Assembly (NCBI GenBank): GCA_964387775.1
Contig: CAYLZO010000289.1
Span: forward strand, 1-5,752
Length of the DNA: 5,752 bases
Source: CAYLZO01 sp964387775
Lineage (GTDB): Bacteria > Chloroflexota > Anaerolineae > JAAYZQ01
Direction: 5' to 3'
Below, in pieces: positions 1 through 5,752 of the stretch (position 1 is its first letter; every line of letters begins with the position of its first letter). The translations under genes were made by a program, and so were the position numbers. The notes beneath the pieces are model-generated. The model was not told where the DNA came from. It did no database searches and saw only the letters and a list, made by a program, of their open reading frames with translations.

Positions 1-32
1 TGTCTTGTCCTTCGATGGATTGTTGGAGATGC

Positions 33-40
33 AGGAGGTG
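33..40 (+). promoter_or_regulatory. Ribosome binding site deciding the first gene's GTG start
   Basis: The octamer AGGAGGTG is almost perfectly complementary to the 3' end of bacterial 16S rRNA. It ends four bases before a GTG codon at 45 (six bases from the AGGAGG core). An in-frame ATG ten codons upstream, at 15, has no purine-rich site in front of it, and the codons between the two would put MDCWRCRRCK ahead of the signal peptide. The GTG is therefore the better start. No convincing -10/-35 promoter can be judged in the 32 bases available upstream. Confidence 0.8.
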
Positions 41-44
41 CAAA

Positions 45-899
45 GTGAATAACCGCTTGTGGATCACGCTTGGCACTGTCTGCGGATGCCTGATCGGCCT
101 GGTCATTTCGATATTGTCAGCAGGTACAGCGACACTGGCTCAGAACCCTGCCGGCACACCTACCCCTGATCACTACCTCTACCTCCCCCTCGCAGCTCGG
201 AATTACTGCATCCAGCATCGTCATGGTGATTGGGTTGTCACCGGGTCAGAAACCGTCGAGAGCTGCACAGTCTTTTTGGATGGCAATCTCTTCGTCAGGC
301 TGGGCGGCAGCCTCACGTTGACGAAAGTCACGATGTTCGTGGAGCAAAAGCCATCTGGGATGTACCAGATTCTGGCTGAGGCAGGGAGTAGCCTGGTCAT
401 CTCCACCACAACCCTCATGCCTGCGCAAATCGACCAGCACTTTGCATTTCTCGTGGAGGGGGCGCACTTTGAGCTGCGGCGGTCCCATCTCGAAGGGTTG
501 AGCGACCTGGCCGGTCAGCCCTACAGAGGAGGGCTGCAGTTGAAGGACGTGGCTGGCGCGATCCTGGATGGCAACACCATCATCCACGACGAATGGTTTG
601 GCGTATGGCTGACCGACTGCACCGAAGCGACGATCACCGACAACACCTTTGACAACATCGGTCCAGGTGGTCAATCGGGTGCGATCTACCTGGAGCGGTC
701 GCACCGCAACACCATCACGCACAATCACCTGTGGCATGAGTGGGACGCCCTTCACCTGCGCTCCTCGTGGGATAACTACATCGCCCACAACGAACTGACC
801 CTGACCGACCACACCATTGGCATCAGCCTCTGGTATGCGTCGGGGAACAACGTCGTGGCGCAGAATCACATCGCGGCGGACGAGGGGGCCTTTGCCTGA
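45..899 (+). CDS. Secreted NosD-like parallel beta-helix protein, N-terminal part of a broken gene
   Basis: This is the first 284 codons of a gene that continues in the same frame to 2474. Residues 1-32 are a signal peptide: MNNR, a hydrophobic core, then a likely cleavage after TLA. A short PAGTPTP linker follows, then YLPLAARNY (bases 180-206), a segment type common in Chloroflexota exoproteins. From about residue 72 the sequence has alternating hydrophobic beta-strand patterns (GGSLTLTKV, AGSSLVIST). It then becomes asparagine-rich coils such as DGNTI, TDNTFDN, THNHLWH and AHNELTL, each followed by a G-I/V-x-L strand. These are the hallmarks of NosD/CASH-type right-handed beta-helix repeats. 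No catalytic residues of a polysaccharide lyase or epimerase stand out. The frame ends at TGA 897-899 in the middle of a helix coil, so the natural product should be longer. The start at 45 rests on the strong ribosome site at 33-40. A truncated 284-residue secreted product is possible but would be a helix with an exposed end. Confidence 0.75.
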   Translation: MNNRLWITLGTVCGCLIGLVISILSAGTATLAQNPAGTPTPDHYLYLPLAARNYCIQHRHGDWVVTGSETVESCTVFLDGNLFVRLGGSLTLTKVTMFVEQKPSGMYQILAEAGSSLVISTTTLMPAQIDQHFAFLVEGAHFELRRSHLEGLSDLAGQPYRGGLQLKDVAGAILDGNTIIHDEWFGVWLTDCTEATITDNTFDNIGPGGQSGAIYLERSHRNTITHNHLWHEWDALHLRSSWDNYIAHNELTLTDHTIGISLWYASGNNVVAQNHIAADEGAFA

Positions 900-1451
900 A
901 CGGCCTTTCGAGCGGTCGGGACACCGCTACCGAACGTCTTCATTGGCAATACGATCACCGGCACCCTGGAGGCTGGCCTCGTCAGCTACTCGTCGAACAC
1001 GATCATTGCCGGCAACCACGTGACGGGAACGAAGGGAGGGCAGACAGGGACATTCCACCTGTATCGATCTCACGACGTCCAGATCCTGAACAACGAGATC
1101 GTCTCGGCCACAAACGGCTTCATGCTGCTCTACTCCTCGGACGTCGACGTCAGGGGCAACCGCGTGGTCGACTCTGGCTACGGCATCGCGGCCTACAAGT
1201 CCAAGGCGAGCTTGATTGAGAACAACAGCTTCGAACGATGCGGGGACAGCGCCGTTCTCATGAAATCGAGCGACAACGTCGTGCAGCACAACAACTTTCG
1301 AAACAGCGAGCACCATGCCTACGATTCCGGCACGAATACGTGGCAGGCCAACTACTGGGATGACTATGTCGGCGAGGATGGGGATGGAGATGGCTACGGC
1401 GACGTCCCCTATGCTATTGCAGAGGCTGCAGCCGACGAATATCCCAGGATG
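258..1451 (+). repeat. Internal protein repeat, module 1 (longer copy)
   Basis: This is the first copy of a module duplicated within the broken gene. It begins ESC....LDGNL.V..GGSLTL and ends with the NYWDDYVG / D-G-D-G-D-G-Y-G-D / PYAI / YPRM block (acidic loop at 1377-1403). Between these lie an amphipathic beta-rich part and about eight or nine beta-helix coils. It spans about 398 residues, 116 more than module 2, a difference of about five helix coils. The lesion at 885-933 lies in this copy. Confidence 0.7.
885..933 (+). other. Lesion joining the two halves of the first gene: in-frame TGA, probably two compensating indels
   Basis: The frame used before 885 and after 933 is the same, but between them it reads through TGA at 897-899 and gives non-helix-like residues (TAFRAVGTPLP). 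The frame whose codons start at 887 is open here and reads GLCLNGLSSG. That matches the next coil, where AGLVSYSS sits in the same place between two N-x-x-x-x-N-x-I turns. One base missing from the G5 run at 884-888 and one extra base somewhere in 914-933 would restore a continuous, regular helix. The GGG at 918-920 and the accg at 929-932 are candidate sites for the extra base. Either a consensus error or a real double mutation would produce this. A simple nonsense mutation explains it less well. Confidence 0.65.
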
Positions 1452-2474
1452 GCTGCCTACCCCGAACAGCAGGTTCCTGTGCCGGAACTTGTGCCCGCCG
1501 AGTTCATCGAAATCCAGCAACCCGGACTGGGGATCGACGAGCCCACCATCTGGGAGCACTGTGAGCACGAGCTGAACGGTTGGCTGGTCATCCAGCCCGG
1601 AGCCAGCCTGACGATCAGTGACTGCATCGTGTCGGCCACCCCGCTGGCGCATGACACCAACACCATCCTGGTCACGTCCGGTGCCGGTCTGTATGTGCAT
1701 TCCAGTACCCTGCAGGGAGATGGGATCGATTCCTACTTTAACATCCTGGTTCTTGAGGGTGGGCACCTGGAAATCTATGATAGCTCGATCCAGCATGCCG
1801 GGGATTGGGGTGGAAACGGCGGCATCCAGATCTCGGGAGACGGTGCGGTCATCGAGAACAACACGATCATAGGCAACTATATTGGTATTGACACCCGGGG
1901 CCAGTCTTCCGGCCATCGCTTTTCCGGGAATCAGATAGTCGACTGCGTGGACGGCATCGTTCTTGATGCCTCTGACGGCAATGTGCTGGCGGGCAACACG
2001 ATCTCCGGCTGCTTTTCCATGGGGATCAGCCTGGGGAACACGAGCAACACCGAAATAGTCAGCAACACCGTGGAACAGGTCATGTTGGGCCTTGGGTTGT
2101 ATGGAGGTGGCGGGAATGTGATCCGCGGCAACACCATAATCAGCGCCTCCCTCGGGCTGGATACCTCCTCCTCGGGCGACCTCTACTACCACAATAGCAT
2201 CCTCTACAACGGGACCTATTCACCCGGGTTTGGGTTCGGCCGGGGACAGGCCCAGGATTGGGTCGGAGGAAGCCAGTGGGACTGGCAGGGGGAGGGGAAC
2301 TACTGGAGTGACTATACCGGCATGGATGCCAACGGCGACGGCATCGGAGATACGCCCTACACCATCCCGCCGAATGGCGTGGACCACTATCCGTTGATGG
2401 CGCCTCTGGTCACCCCTCGTTGGCTGCCGTTTGTATTCGATGGACGGCCTATGAGGCCGTCCCGTCGCCGCTGA
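1020..2474 (+). CDS. Secreted NosD-like parallel beta-helix protein, C-terminal part of the broken gene
   Basis: This is the continuation of the gene starting at 45. The frame is open from 900, where it already reads NVFIGNTITG and other helix coils. GTG 1020 is only the first possible start codon. It lies inside a coil (AGNHVTG), has no Shine-Dalgarno sequence and leads no signal peptide, so it is not a natural start. The part encodes the rest of module 1, closing with NYWDDYVG, DGDGDGYGD, PYAI and YPRM (1350-1451). Next come a short P/E-rich linker and all of module 2, which closes with NYWSDYTG, DANGDGIGD, PYTI and YPLM (1551-2399). This closing motif is typical of NosD-family beta-helix proteins, and its acidic loop resembles calcium-binding D-x-D-x-DG loops. 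The tail is RWLPFVFDG followed by a basic end (RPSRRR). No transmembrane anchor or sortase signal is visible. The role is unknown; an extracellular structural or ligand-binding part is inferred. Confidence 0.75.
   Translation: MTGTKGGQTGTFHLYRSHDVQILNNEIVSATNGFMLLYSSDVDVRGNRVVDSGYGIAAYKSKASLIENNSFERCGDSAVLMKSSDNVVQHNNFRNSEHHAYDSGTNTWQANYWDDYVGEDGDGDGYGDVPYAIAEAAADEYPRMAAYPEQQVPVPELVPAEFIEIQQPGLGIDEPTIWEHCEHELNGWLVIQPGASLTISDCIVSATPLAHDTNTILVTSGAGLYVHSSTLQGDGIDSYFNILVLEGGHLEIYDSSIQHAGDWGGNGGIQISGDGAVIENNTIIGNYIGIDTRGQSSGHRFSGNQIVDCVDGIVLDASDGNVLAGNTISGCFSMGISLGNTSNTEIVSNTVEQVMLGLGLYGGGGNVIRGNTIISASLGLDTSSSGDLYYHNSILYNGTYSPGFGFGRGQAQDWVGGSQWDWQGEGNYWSDYTGMDANGDGIGDTPYTIPPNGVDHYPLMAPLVTPRWLPFVFDGRPMRPSRRR
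1554..2399 (+). repeat. Internal protein repeat, module 2 (shorter copy)
   Basis: This second copy aligns with module 1 at both ends. EHC....LNGWLVIQPGASLTI matches ESC....LDGNLFVRLGGSLTL, including the cysteine (bases 264 and 1560). Inside, FNILVLEGGHLEIYDSSI matches FAFLVEGAHFELRRSHL, and IENNTI matches LDGNTI. The closing block has an acidic loop D-A-N-G-D-G-I-G-D at 2325-2351. The heads are offset by 432 codons but the closing blocks by only 316, so the copies differ by loss or gain of whole coils. Nucleotide identity looks low, which makes this an old duplication. Confidence 0.7.
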
Positions 2475-2488
2475 TGGCGGCCCCGACT

Positions 2489-2495
2489 GGAGGTA
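2489..2495 (+). promoter_or_regulatory. Ribosome binding site of the second gene
   Basis: GGAGGTA lies seven bases before ATG 2503, in the 28-base gap after the first gene's TGA (2472-2474). It is the only Shine-Dalgarno-like site in the gap. It selects ATG 2503 over the in-frame ATGs at 2518 and 2521. The gap shows no terminator hairpin and has no room for an obvious promoter, which favours transcription of both genes together. Confidence 0.75.
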
Positions 2496-2502
2496 ACAAA
2501 CC

Positions 2503-5500
2503 ATGCAGAGACGGCGAATGATGAGCGGCGTGTTCATGATTTGGGCGTTGCTGCTGGTGGCGCCGCCTGGCCCATCTGCCCGCCTGCCTGATCAGCGCCA
2601 GCCCGCCGGCTGGCAGATCGTGGGCCAGGTAGGCGGGCCGACCAGCGCCGTCGCCGTGCAAGGAGACTATGCCTATGTTGCCGTCGGCCTGCGGCTGGTC
2701 GTGCTGGACGTGATGAATCCGGCCGCACCGGCTGAAGTGGGCGCCACTGCGCCCTTCCCCTACTTCGTGGAAGACGTCGCCGTCAGCAGCACACGGGCCT
2801 ACGTCGCCGCCGGTGGAGCCGGGCTGCGAGTGGTAGACATTTCCGACCCGGCCAACCCCACCGAGCTTGGAGTCTGGGACTCGCCAGGCTATGCTGAGGG
2901 GGTAGCGGTAGCCGGGAGCACCGTCTACCTGGCCGACGGGCCGTATGGCCTGTGGGTGGTGGATGTTGCCAGTCCAACCCACCCCACACCGGTCGGCTCT
3001 GCCTACGACATGAGCTATGCCTTCGCGGTGGCTGTTTCGGGCAACGTTGCCTACGTGGCCGCTGCTGGGGCAGGCATGTTGGTTGTCGACGTCTCCGACC
3101 CGGCACAGCCGGTCGAAGCAGGTCAACTCGACACGCCAGGGTATGCTTATGGGATGGCGGTGTCCGGCACCACGGCCTACATCGCCGATGCCTGGGCAGG
3201 GATGCACGCCATCGACATCTCTGTCCCCGCGCCCCCCAGCCTGTTGGGCACGTGCGCCACATCCGGCTGGGCGCTGGACGTCGCAGTGGAAGGGGATACA
3301 GCCTACGTGGCTGCCGGGGCGGGTGGCCTGCGAGTGGTCGACGTGAGCGAACCCGCCCATCCGCAAGAGAAGGCAGCACTGGCAGAGGGCGCGCTGGCGC
3401 GCCGGATCGCCCTCGCCGGCAGCACAGCCTACCTGGCCGACCTGACGAACGGCCTTTACCTGATCGACGTGATGGTTCCCGAAGAACCGAGCGAGACCTG
3501 CCGCTACAACCCTTTCGTAGAGGCCAGGTACCTGGCCGTCGCCGGCTCCTATGCCTACGTGGCCGCCGGCTTCTCCGGGCTGCGGGTCGTCGATATCTCT
3601 GATCCAGCTCAGCCCCGCGAGGTCGCTACCTATGAGACGGGCACCTATGCCACGGGCGTGGTCGTCAGCGGCACGGTTGCCTACGTGCCCACCTATCTCA
3701 GCGGGGTGGATCCCCACGACCTGCACATCGTGGACGTCTCCGCCCCGCTCCATCCGGTCCGGCTATCCACCGTGGATACCGAGGGCGTCTTTCGCGGCGT
3801 GGCTGTGCAGGGCCAATACCTGTATGCGGCTGATGAGTGGGGCTTACGGATCATCGATGTATCCGATCCTTCCCAACCGGAGGAAGTTGGCTTCGTCGGA
3901 TTGTCGTCTGAACCCCTCGAGTGTACAATCGACGTGGCGGTGAGTGGACAACTGGCCTACGTGGCCAACTCCTACGGCGGCCTGGCCATCGTGGACGTCT
4001 CCGCCCCCAGCCATCCTGACTGGGTGGGCACCTACCTTCCTGCCACCTGGCTGGGTGTCGCCGGCGTTGCAGTGGTCGATCAGGTCGCCTTCCTGGCTAC
4101 CGATTTTGACGGCCTACGCACCGTGGATGTCTCGAATCCCGCATTGCCGGTCGAACTGGGCAGCTATGACTCACCCGGGTACGCGGTGGCCGTGTCGGTC
4201 ACTGGAGACGAGGCGATCCTGAGCGATGGCGGCGGCGGGATACAGGTACTCGACGTCTCGAACCCGACAACTCCCGGCCCGGTGGACAGCTATGACACCA
4301 GCGGTTTTGCCTGGCATGCGGCCACGGCGGACAGCTACCTGTACGTGGCCGACAGCCGCGGTGGCCTGGTCATCCTCGAGCGAGATGGCAACCAGCCGCT
4401 GGCCTCCCCCTCCTTGTCGCCCACGCTGCAACAGACAGCGGATCGTTCCATGGCGCCGGTCCCATCAACGCCGGCATTGAACGACACATCGCTCACTCCA
4501 CAAGCTGACTGCGTCGTGACCAGCACCGCCGACAGCGGCGCCGGAACCCTGCGCTGGTGCCTGGATGGCGCCCTTGTGGGAGACAGCATCACGTTTGACC
4601 CCGGGATCTTTGATCCCTCGAATCCAGTGACCATCACCTTGCTCTCGCCGCTGCCGGCCCTCACCCAAGGCTACGTGACCCTCGATGCCAGCAACGCCGG
4701 CGTCATCCTCGATGGCAGTGGTACGCCTGCAGGCAGCAGCGGCCTGGTCGTGGAATCGGATGGCAACGCCATCAAGGGCTTGCAGGTTGCTGGTTTTCCC
4801 GCTGCCGGCATCTCCATCTCGGGGGAAGCGACGTTCAACCGGGTCGGCGGCAGCCGATTGATGGGCAGCGGCCCCCTGGGCGAGGGGAACCTGTTGAGCG
4901 GCAACGGGGATGCCGGCCTGAGCATCGGCGGCACGGGGGCCATGAGCAACACCGTCGTGGGGAACCTGATCGGCACCGATCTTGACGGAACGAAGGTTGT
5001 CAGCAACGGCAACGGCGTCAGCATCGGCGGTGGCGCCAGGTATAACACGGTCGGGGGCGCAACAGACGGCGAAGAAAACGTGATCGGCGGCAGCGTCGAC
5101 AACGACGTGACTCTCTGGGGCGACGGGACGGAACACAACGTGGTGCAGCACAACCTGATCGGGACCGATATCAGCGGTGAAGCCAGCCTGCGCCCGACTC
5201 CCCCGCCGGGTACATGGACCACCGGGGTGCACCTCCACAGTGGCGCCTGCCACAACCAGATCGGGCCGGCAAACACCATCAACGGCAGCACCTGGGGGAT
5301 CCAGCTCAACAGCGAGGGCACTGCTGACAATGCCATCCTCGGCAACCGGATCGGCACCAATGCTGCTGGAACGGCCGGCATCGGCAACTTCTATCAAGGT
5401 ATCTCGCTCAATCCCGGGGTGCAACGCAGCCGTGTGGGGCCGGAGAACCACATTGCCTACAACGGTGGCGGCGGCGTTTCGGTCAGTGGCGCGACTACCA

Positions 5501-5752
5501 TTGGCAACACCATCACCGCCAACGCCATTCACGACAACATGGGGCCGGGCATTGACCTCGTCGAGGGGGGCAACGGTGCGCTGCCTGCGCCAACGTTGAC
5601 GTCTGCCAGCCCCACCGTCGTCGTGGGCGCCGCGCCGGCGGAGGCCATCGTCGAGGTCTTTTCCGGACCTGACGACGAGGGGCAGGTATACGAGGGCAGG
5701 CCAAACAGAAAAAGGCGCACACCATTTAGGGAGCTTTCCTGTTCCACACTTT
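2503..5752 (+). CDS. Secreted LVIVD-repeat beta-propeller fused to a parallel beta-helix (3' end missing)
   Basis: One frame stays open from ATG 2503 to the window edge, giving at least 1083 residues without a stop. Residues 1 to about 27 form a signal peptide: MQRRRMM, then a hydrophobic stretch (VFMIWALLLVA) and a PSA-like cleavage region. Residues 37-629 contain 14 tandem blades with the signature G-L-x-V-V-D-V-S-x-P-x-x-P, each preceded by a strand like AYVAA. This is the LVIVD repeat of bacterial and archaeal surface proteins, predicted to form beta-propellers. A P/S/T-rich linker (about 630-668) follows. Then comes TSTADSGAGTLRW, the common lead-in of bacterial exported beta-helix proteins, and a parallel beta-helix (about 730-1020) with recurring N-x-V/I-x-x-N-x-I-G-T-D and N-x-V/I-G-G turns. 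The end (APTLTSAS, then VEVFSGPDDEGQVYEG) is the start of the domain that usually follows such helices. Beyond base 5697 the expected pattern stops abruptly. The function is unknown; no catalytic motif is seen, and a surface-binding or structural role is inferred. It lies 28 bases after the first gene. Confidence 0.88.
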   Translation, partial: MQRRRMMSGVFMIWALLLVAPPGPSARLPDQRQPAGWQIVGQVGGPTSAVAVQGDYAYVAVGLRLVVLDVMNPAAPAEVGATAPFPYFVEDVAVSSTRAYVAAGGAGLRVVDISDPANPTELGVWDSPGYAEGVAVAGSTVYLADGPYGLWVVDVASPTHPTPVGSAYDMSYAFAVAVSGNVAYVAAAGAGMLVVDVSDPAQPVEAGQLDTPGYAYGMAVSGTTAYIADAWAGMHAIDISVPAPPSLLGTCATSGWALDVAVEGDTAYVAAGAGGLRVVDVSEPAHPQEKAALAEGALARRIALAGSTAYLADLTNGLYLIDVMVPEEPSETCRYNPFVEARYLAVAGSYAYVAAGFSGLRVVDISDPAQPREVATYETGTYATGVVVSGTVAYVPTYLSGVDPHDLHIVDVSAPLHPVRLSTVDTEGVFRGVAVQGQYLYAADEWGLRIIDVSDPSQPEEVGFVGLSSEPLECTIDVAVSGQLAYVANSYGGLAIVDVSAPSHPDWVGTYLPATWLGVAGVAVVDQVAFLATDFDGLRTVDVSNPALPVELGSYDSPGYAVAVSVTGDEAILSDGGGGIQVLDVSNPTTPGPVDSYDTSGFAWHAATADSYLYVADSRGGLVILERDGNQPLASPSLSPTLQQTADRSMAPVPSTPALNDTSLTPQADCVVTSTADSGAGTLRWCLDGALVGDSITFDPGIFDPSNPVTITLLSPLPALTQGYVTLDASNAGVILDGSGTPAGSSGLVVESDGNAIKGLQVAGFPAAGISISGEATFNRVGGSRLMGSGPLGEGNLLSGNGDAGLSIGGTGAMSNTVVGNLIGTDLDGTKVVSNGNGVSIGGGARYNTVGGATDGEENVIGGSVDNDVTLWGDGTEHNVVQHNLIGTDISGEASLRPTPPPGTWTTGVHLHSGACHNQIGPANTINGSTWGIQLNSEGTADNAILGNRIGTNAAGTAGIGNFYQGISLNPGVQRSRVGPENHIAYNGGGGVSVSGATTIGNTITANAIHDNMGPGIDLVEGGNGALPAPTLTSASPTVVVGAAPAEAIVEVFSGPDDEGQVYEGRPNRKRRTPFRELSCSTL
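2611..4389 (+). repeat. Fourteen tandem LVIVD-type beta-propeller blades
   Basis: The conserved aspartate of the V-D-V/I core is encoded at 2707, 2836, 2962, 3088, 3214, 3340, 3466, 3592, 3733, 3856, 3994, 4126 and 4252. The fourteenth blade has glutamate at 4378 (GGLVILERDG) and lacks the S-x-P tail. From the second to the eighth aspartate the spacing is exactly 126 bases (42 residues) six times in a row; later spacings range from 41 to 47 residues. Cores include AGLRVVDISDPANP, AGMLVVDVSDPAQP, SGLRVVDISDPAQP and WGLRIIDVSDPSQP. Some DNA words recur too: gcctacgtggcc at 3049, 3553 and 3955. Fourteen blades would fit two seven-bladed propellers, but this division is inference. Confidence 0.85.
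4510..5565 (+). repeat. Parallel beta-helix domain with recurring N-x-I and IGT(D/N) turns
   Basis: After the lead-in CVVTSTADSGAGTLRW the domain shows turns NAIKGLQV (4765), NTVVGNLIGTD (4948), NVVQHNLIGTD (5137), NAILGNRIGTN (5329) and NTITANAIHDN (5506). They are 61, 63, 64 and 59 residues apart. A second series lies between them: NRVGG (4837), NTVGG (5044), NQIGP (5254) and SRVGP (5428). Each large period therefore covers several coils. This pattern is common in secreted right-handed beta-helix proteins and differs from the NosD-type coils of the upstream gene. No active-site cluster of a lyase or hydrolase can be pointed to. Confidence 0.75.
5698..5752. other. Compositionally different tail, possible junction
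   Basis: Up to 5697 the frame encodes VEVFSGPDDEGQVYEG, which in related domains continues with small and polar residues in a beta-sandwich. Here it changes to RPNRKRRTPFRELSCSTL, and the DNA falls to about 47% G+C (25 of 53 bases from 5700 by hand count), with an A5 run. The frame stays open by chance or design to the edge. It could be an insertion-sequence end, a chimeric contig end or a genuinely divergent C-terminus. No inverted repeat partner is available in the window to decide. Confidence 0.35.

Noticed and set aside
897..899. TGA as a programmed selenocysteine or readthrough codon
   Set aside because: No cysteine or selenocysteine is expected at this place in a structural beta-helix, I see no obvious SECIS-like hairpin just downstream, and the residues around it do not fit the coil in this frame.
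884..933. Programmed ribosomal frameshifting at the G5 run
   Set aside because: Restoring the protein needs two opposite shifts within about 45 bases. No known programmed site works this way, and indels or consensus errors are simpler.
927..2192. A 421-codon open frame on the minus strand
   Set aside because: It lies opposite the beta-helix gene and exists because G/C-rich third positions suppress stops on the other strand. Its translation has no family resemblance, and the plus-strand frame shows clear helix coils.
2952..3602. A plus-strand frame of 216 codons inside the second gene
   Set aside because: It is an out-of-frame shadow rich in R, G and C, typical of shifted reading of GC-rich DNA. 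The LVIVD frame is continuous across it.
2449..3753. A 434-codon open frame on the minus strand
   Set aside because: It is the mirror of the LVIVD array. The translation is rich in H, G and V-G-N-V repeats that simply reflect the periodic plus-strand codons, and it spans the intergenic gap and both genes.
2707..4378. Regular 126-base spacing as a CRISPR-like or DNA-level tandem array
   Set aside because: The repeats are conserved at protein level only, in phase with the coding frame; the DNA between cores varies at synonymous sites and no spacer-repeat structure exists.
4465..5532. A 355-codon open frame on the minus strand
   Set aside because: It is opposite the second beta-helix, with no ribosome site or recognisable domain, and the plus frame is strongly supported by periodic motifs.

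Overview
The window is a GC-rich stretch with strong G/C bias at third codon positions. It carries two long genes for secreted, repeat-built proteins, both on the plus strand and only 28 bases apart. The most likely source is a free-living, high-GC bacterium of the Chloroflexota (Anaerolineae/Caldilineae type). The main hint is the short segment YLPLAARNY just after the first protein's signal peptide and a TPTP linker. Segments of the form 'Y-L-P-L-x-x-R-N-Y' are common in extracellular proteins of that phylum. The assignment is inference; no rRNA or housekeeping gene is present to confirm it.

Layout. (1) Bases 33-40 hold a near-perfect Shine-Dalgarno sequence, followed by a GTG start at 45. 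(2) Bases 45-2474 hold one reading frame of about 809 codons for a secreted NosD-like right-handed parallel beta-helix protein, broken at 897-899 by an in-frame TGA. The frame resumes in the same phase, so an automatic caller will report two genes (45-899 and 1020-2474). Translation of the other frame between about 887 and 932 restores a proper beta-helix coil. The break is therefore best explained by two nearby compensating single-base errors or mutations, not by a simple nonsense mutation. The protein consists of two diverged copies of one module, each ending in the same NYW.DY / D-x-(D/N)-G-D-G / PY.I / YP.M motif. (3) Bases 2475-2502 are a short intergenic gap with a good ribosome binding site. 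(4) Bases 2503-5752 are one uninterrupted frame with no stop before the window ends. It encodes at least 1083 residues: a signal peptide, 14 LVIVD-type beta-propeller blades (13 good and 1 degenerate), a linker, and a second, different type of parallel beta-helix. (5) The last roughly 55 bases differ in composition and no longer encode the expected continuation. They may mark an insertion or assembly junction.

How the parts fit. Both products should be exported and are made only of solenoid and propeller folds, with no recognisable catalytic domain. The tight spacing and separate ribosome sites suggest co-transcription. A joint role at the cell surface (adhesion, polymer binding or a structural exoprotein) is inference. 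I see no RNA gene, CRISPR array, complete mobile element or terminator, and no evidence for a defence or other novel enzymatic system.
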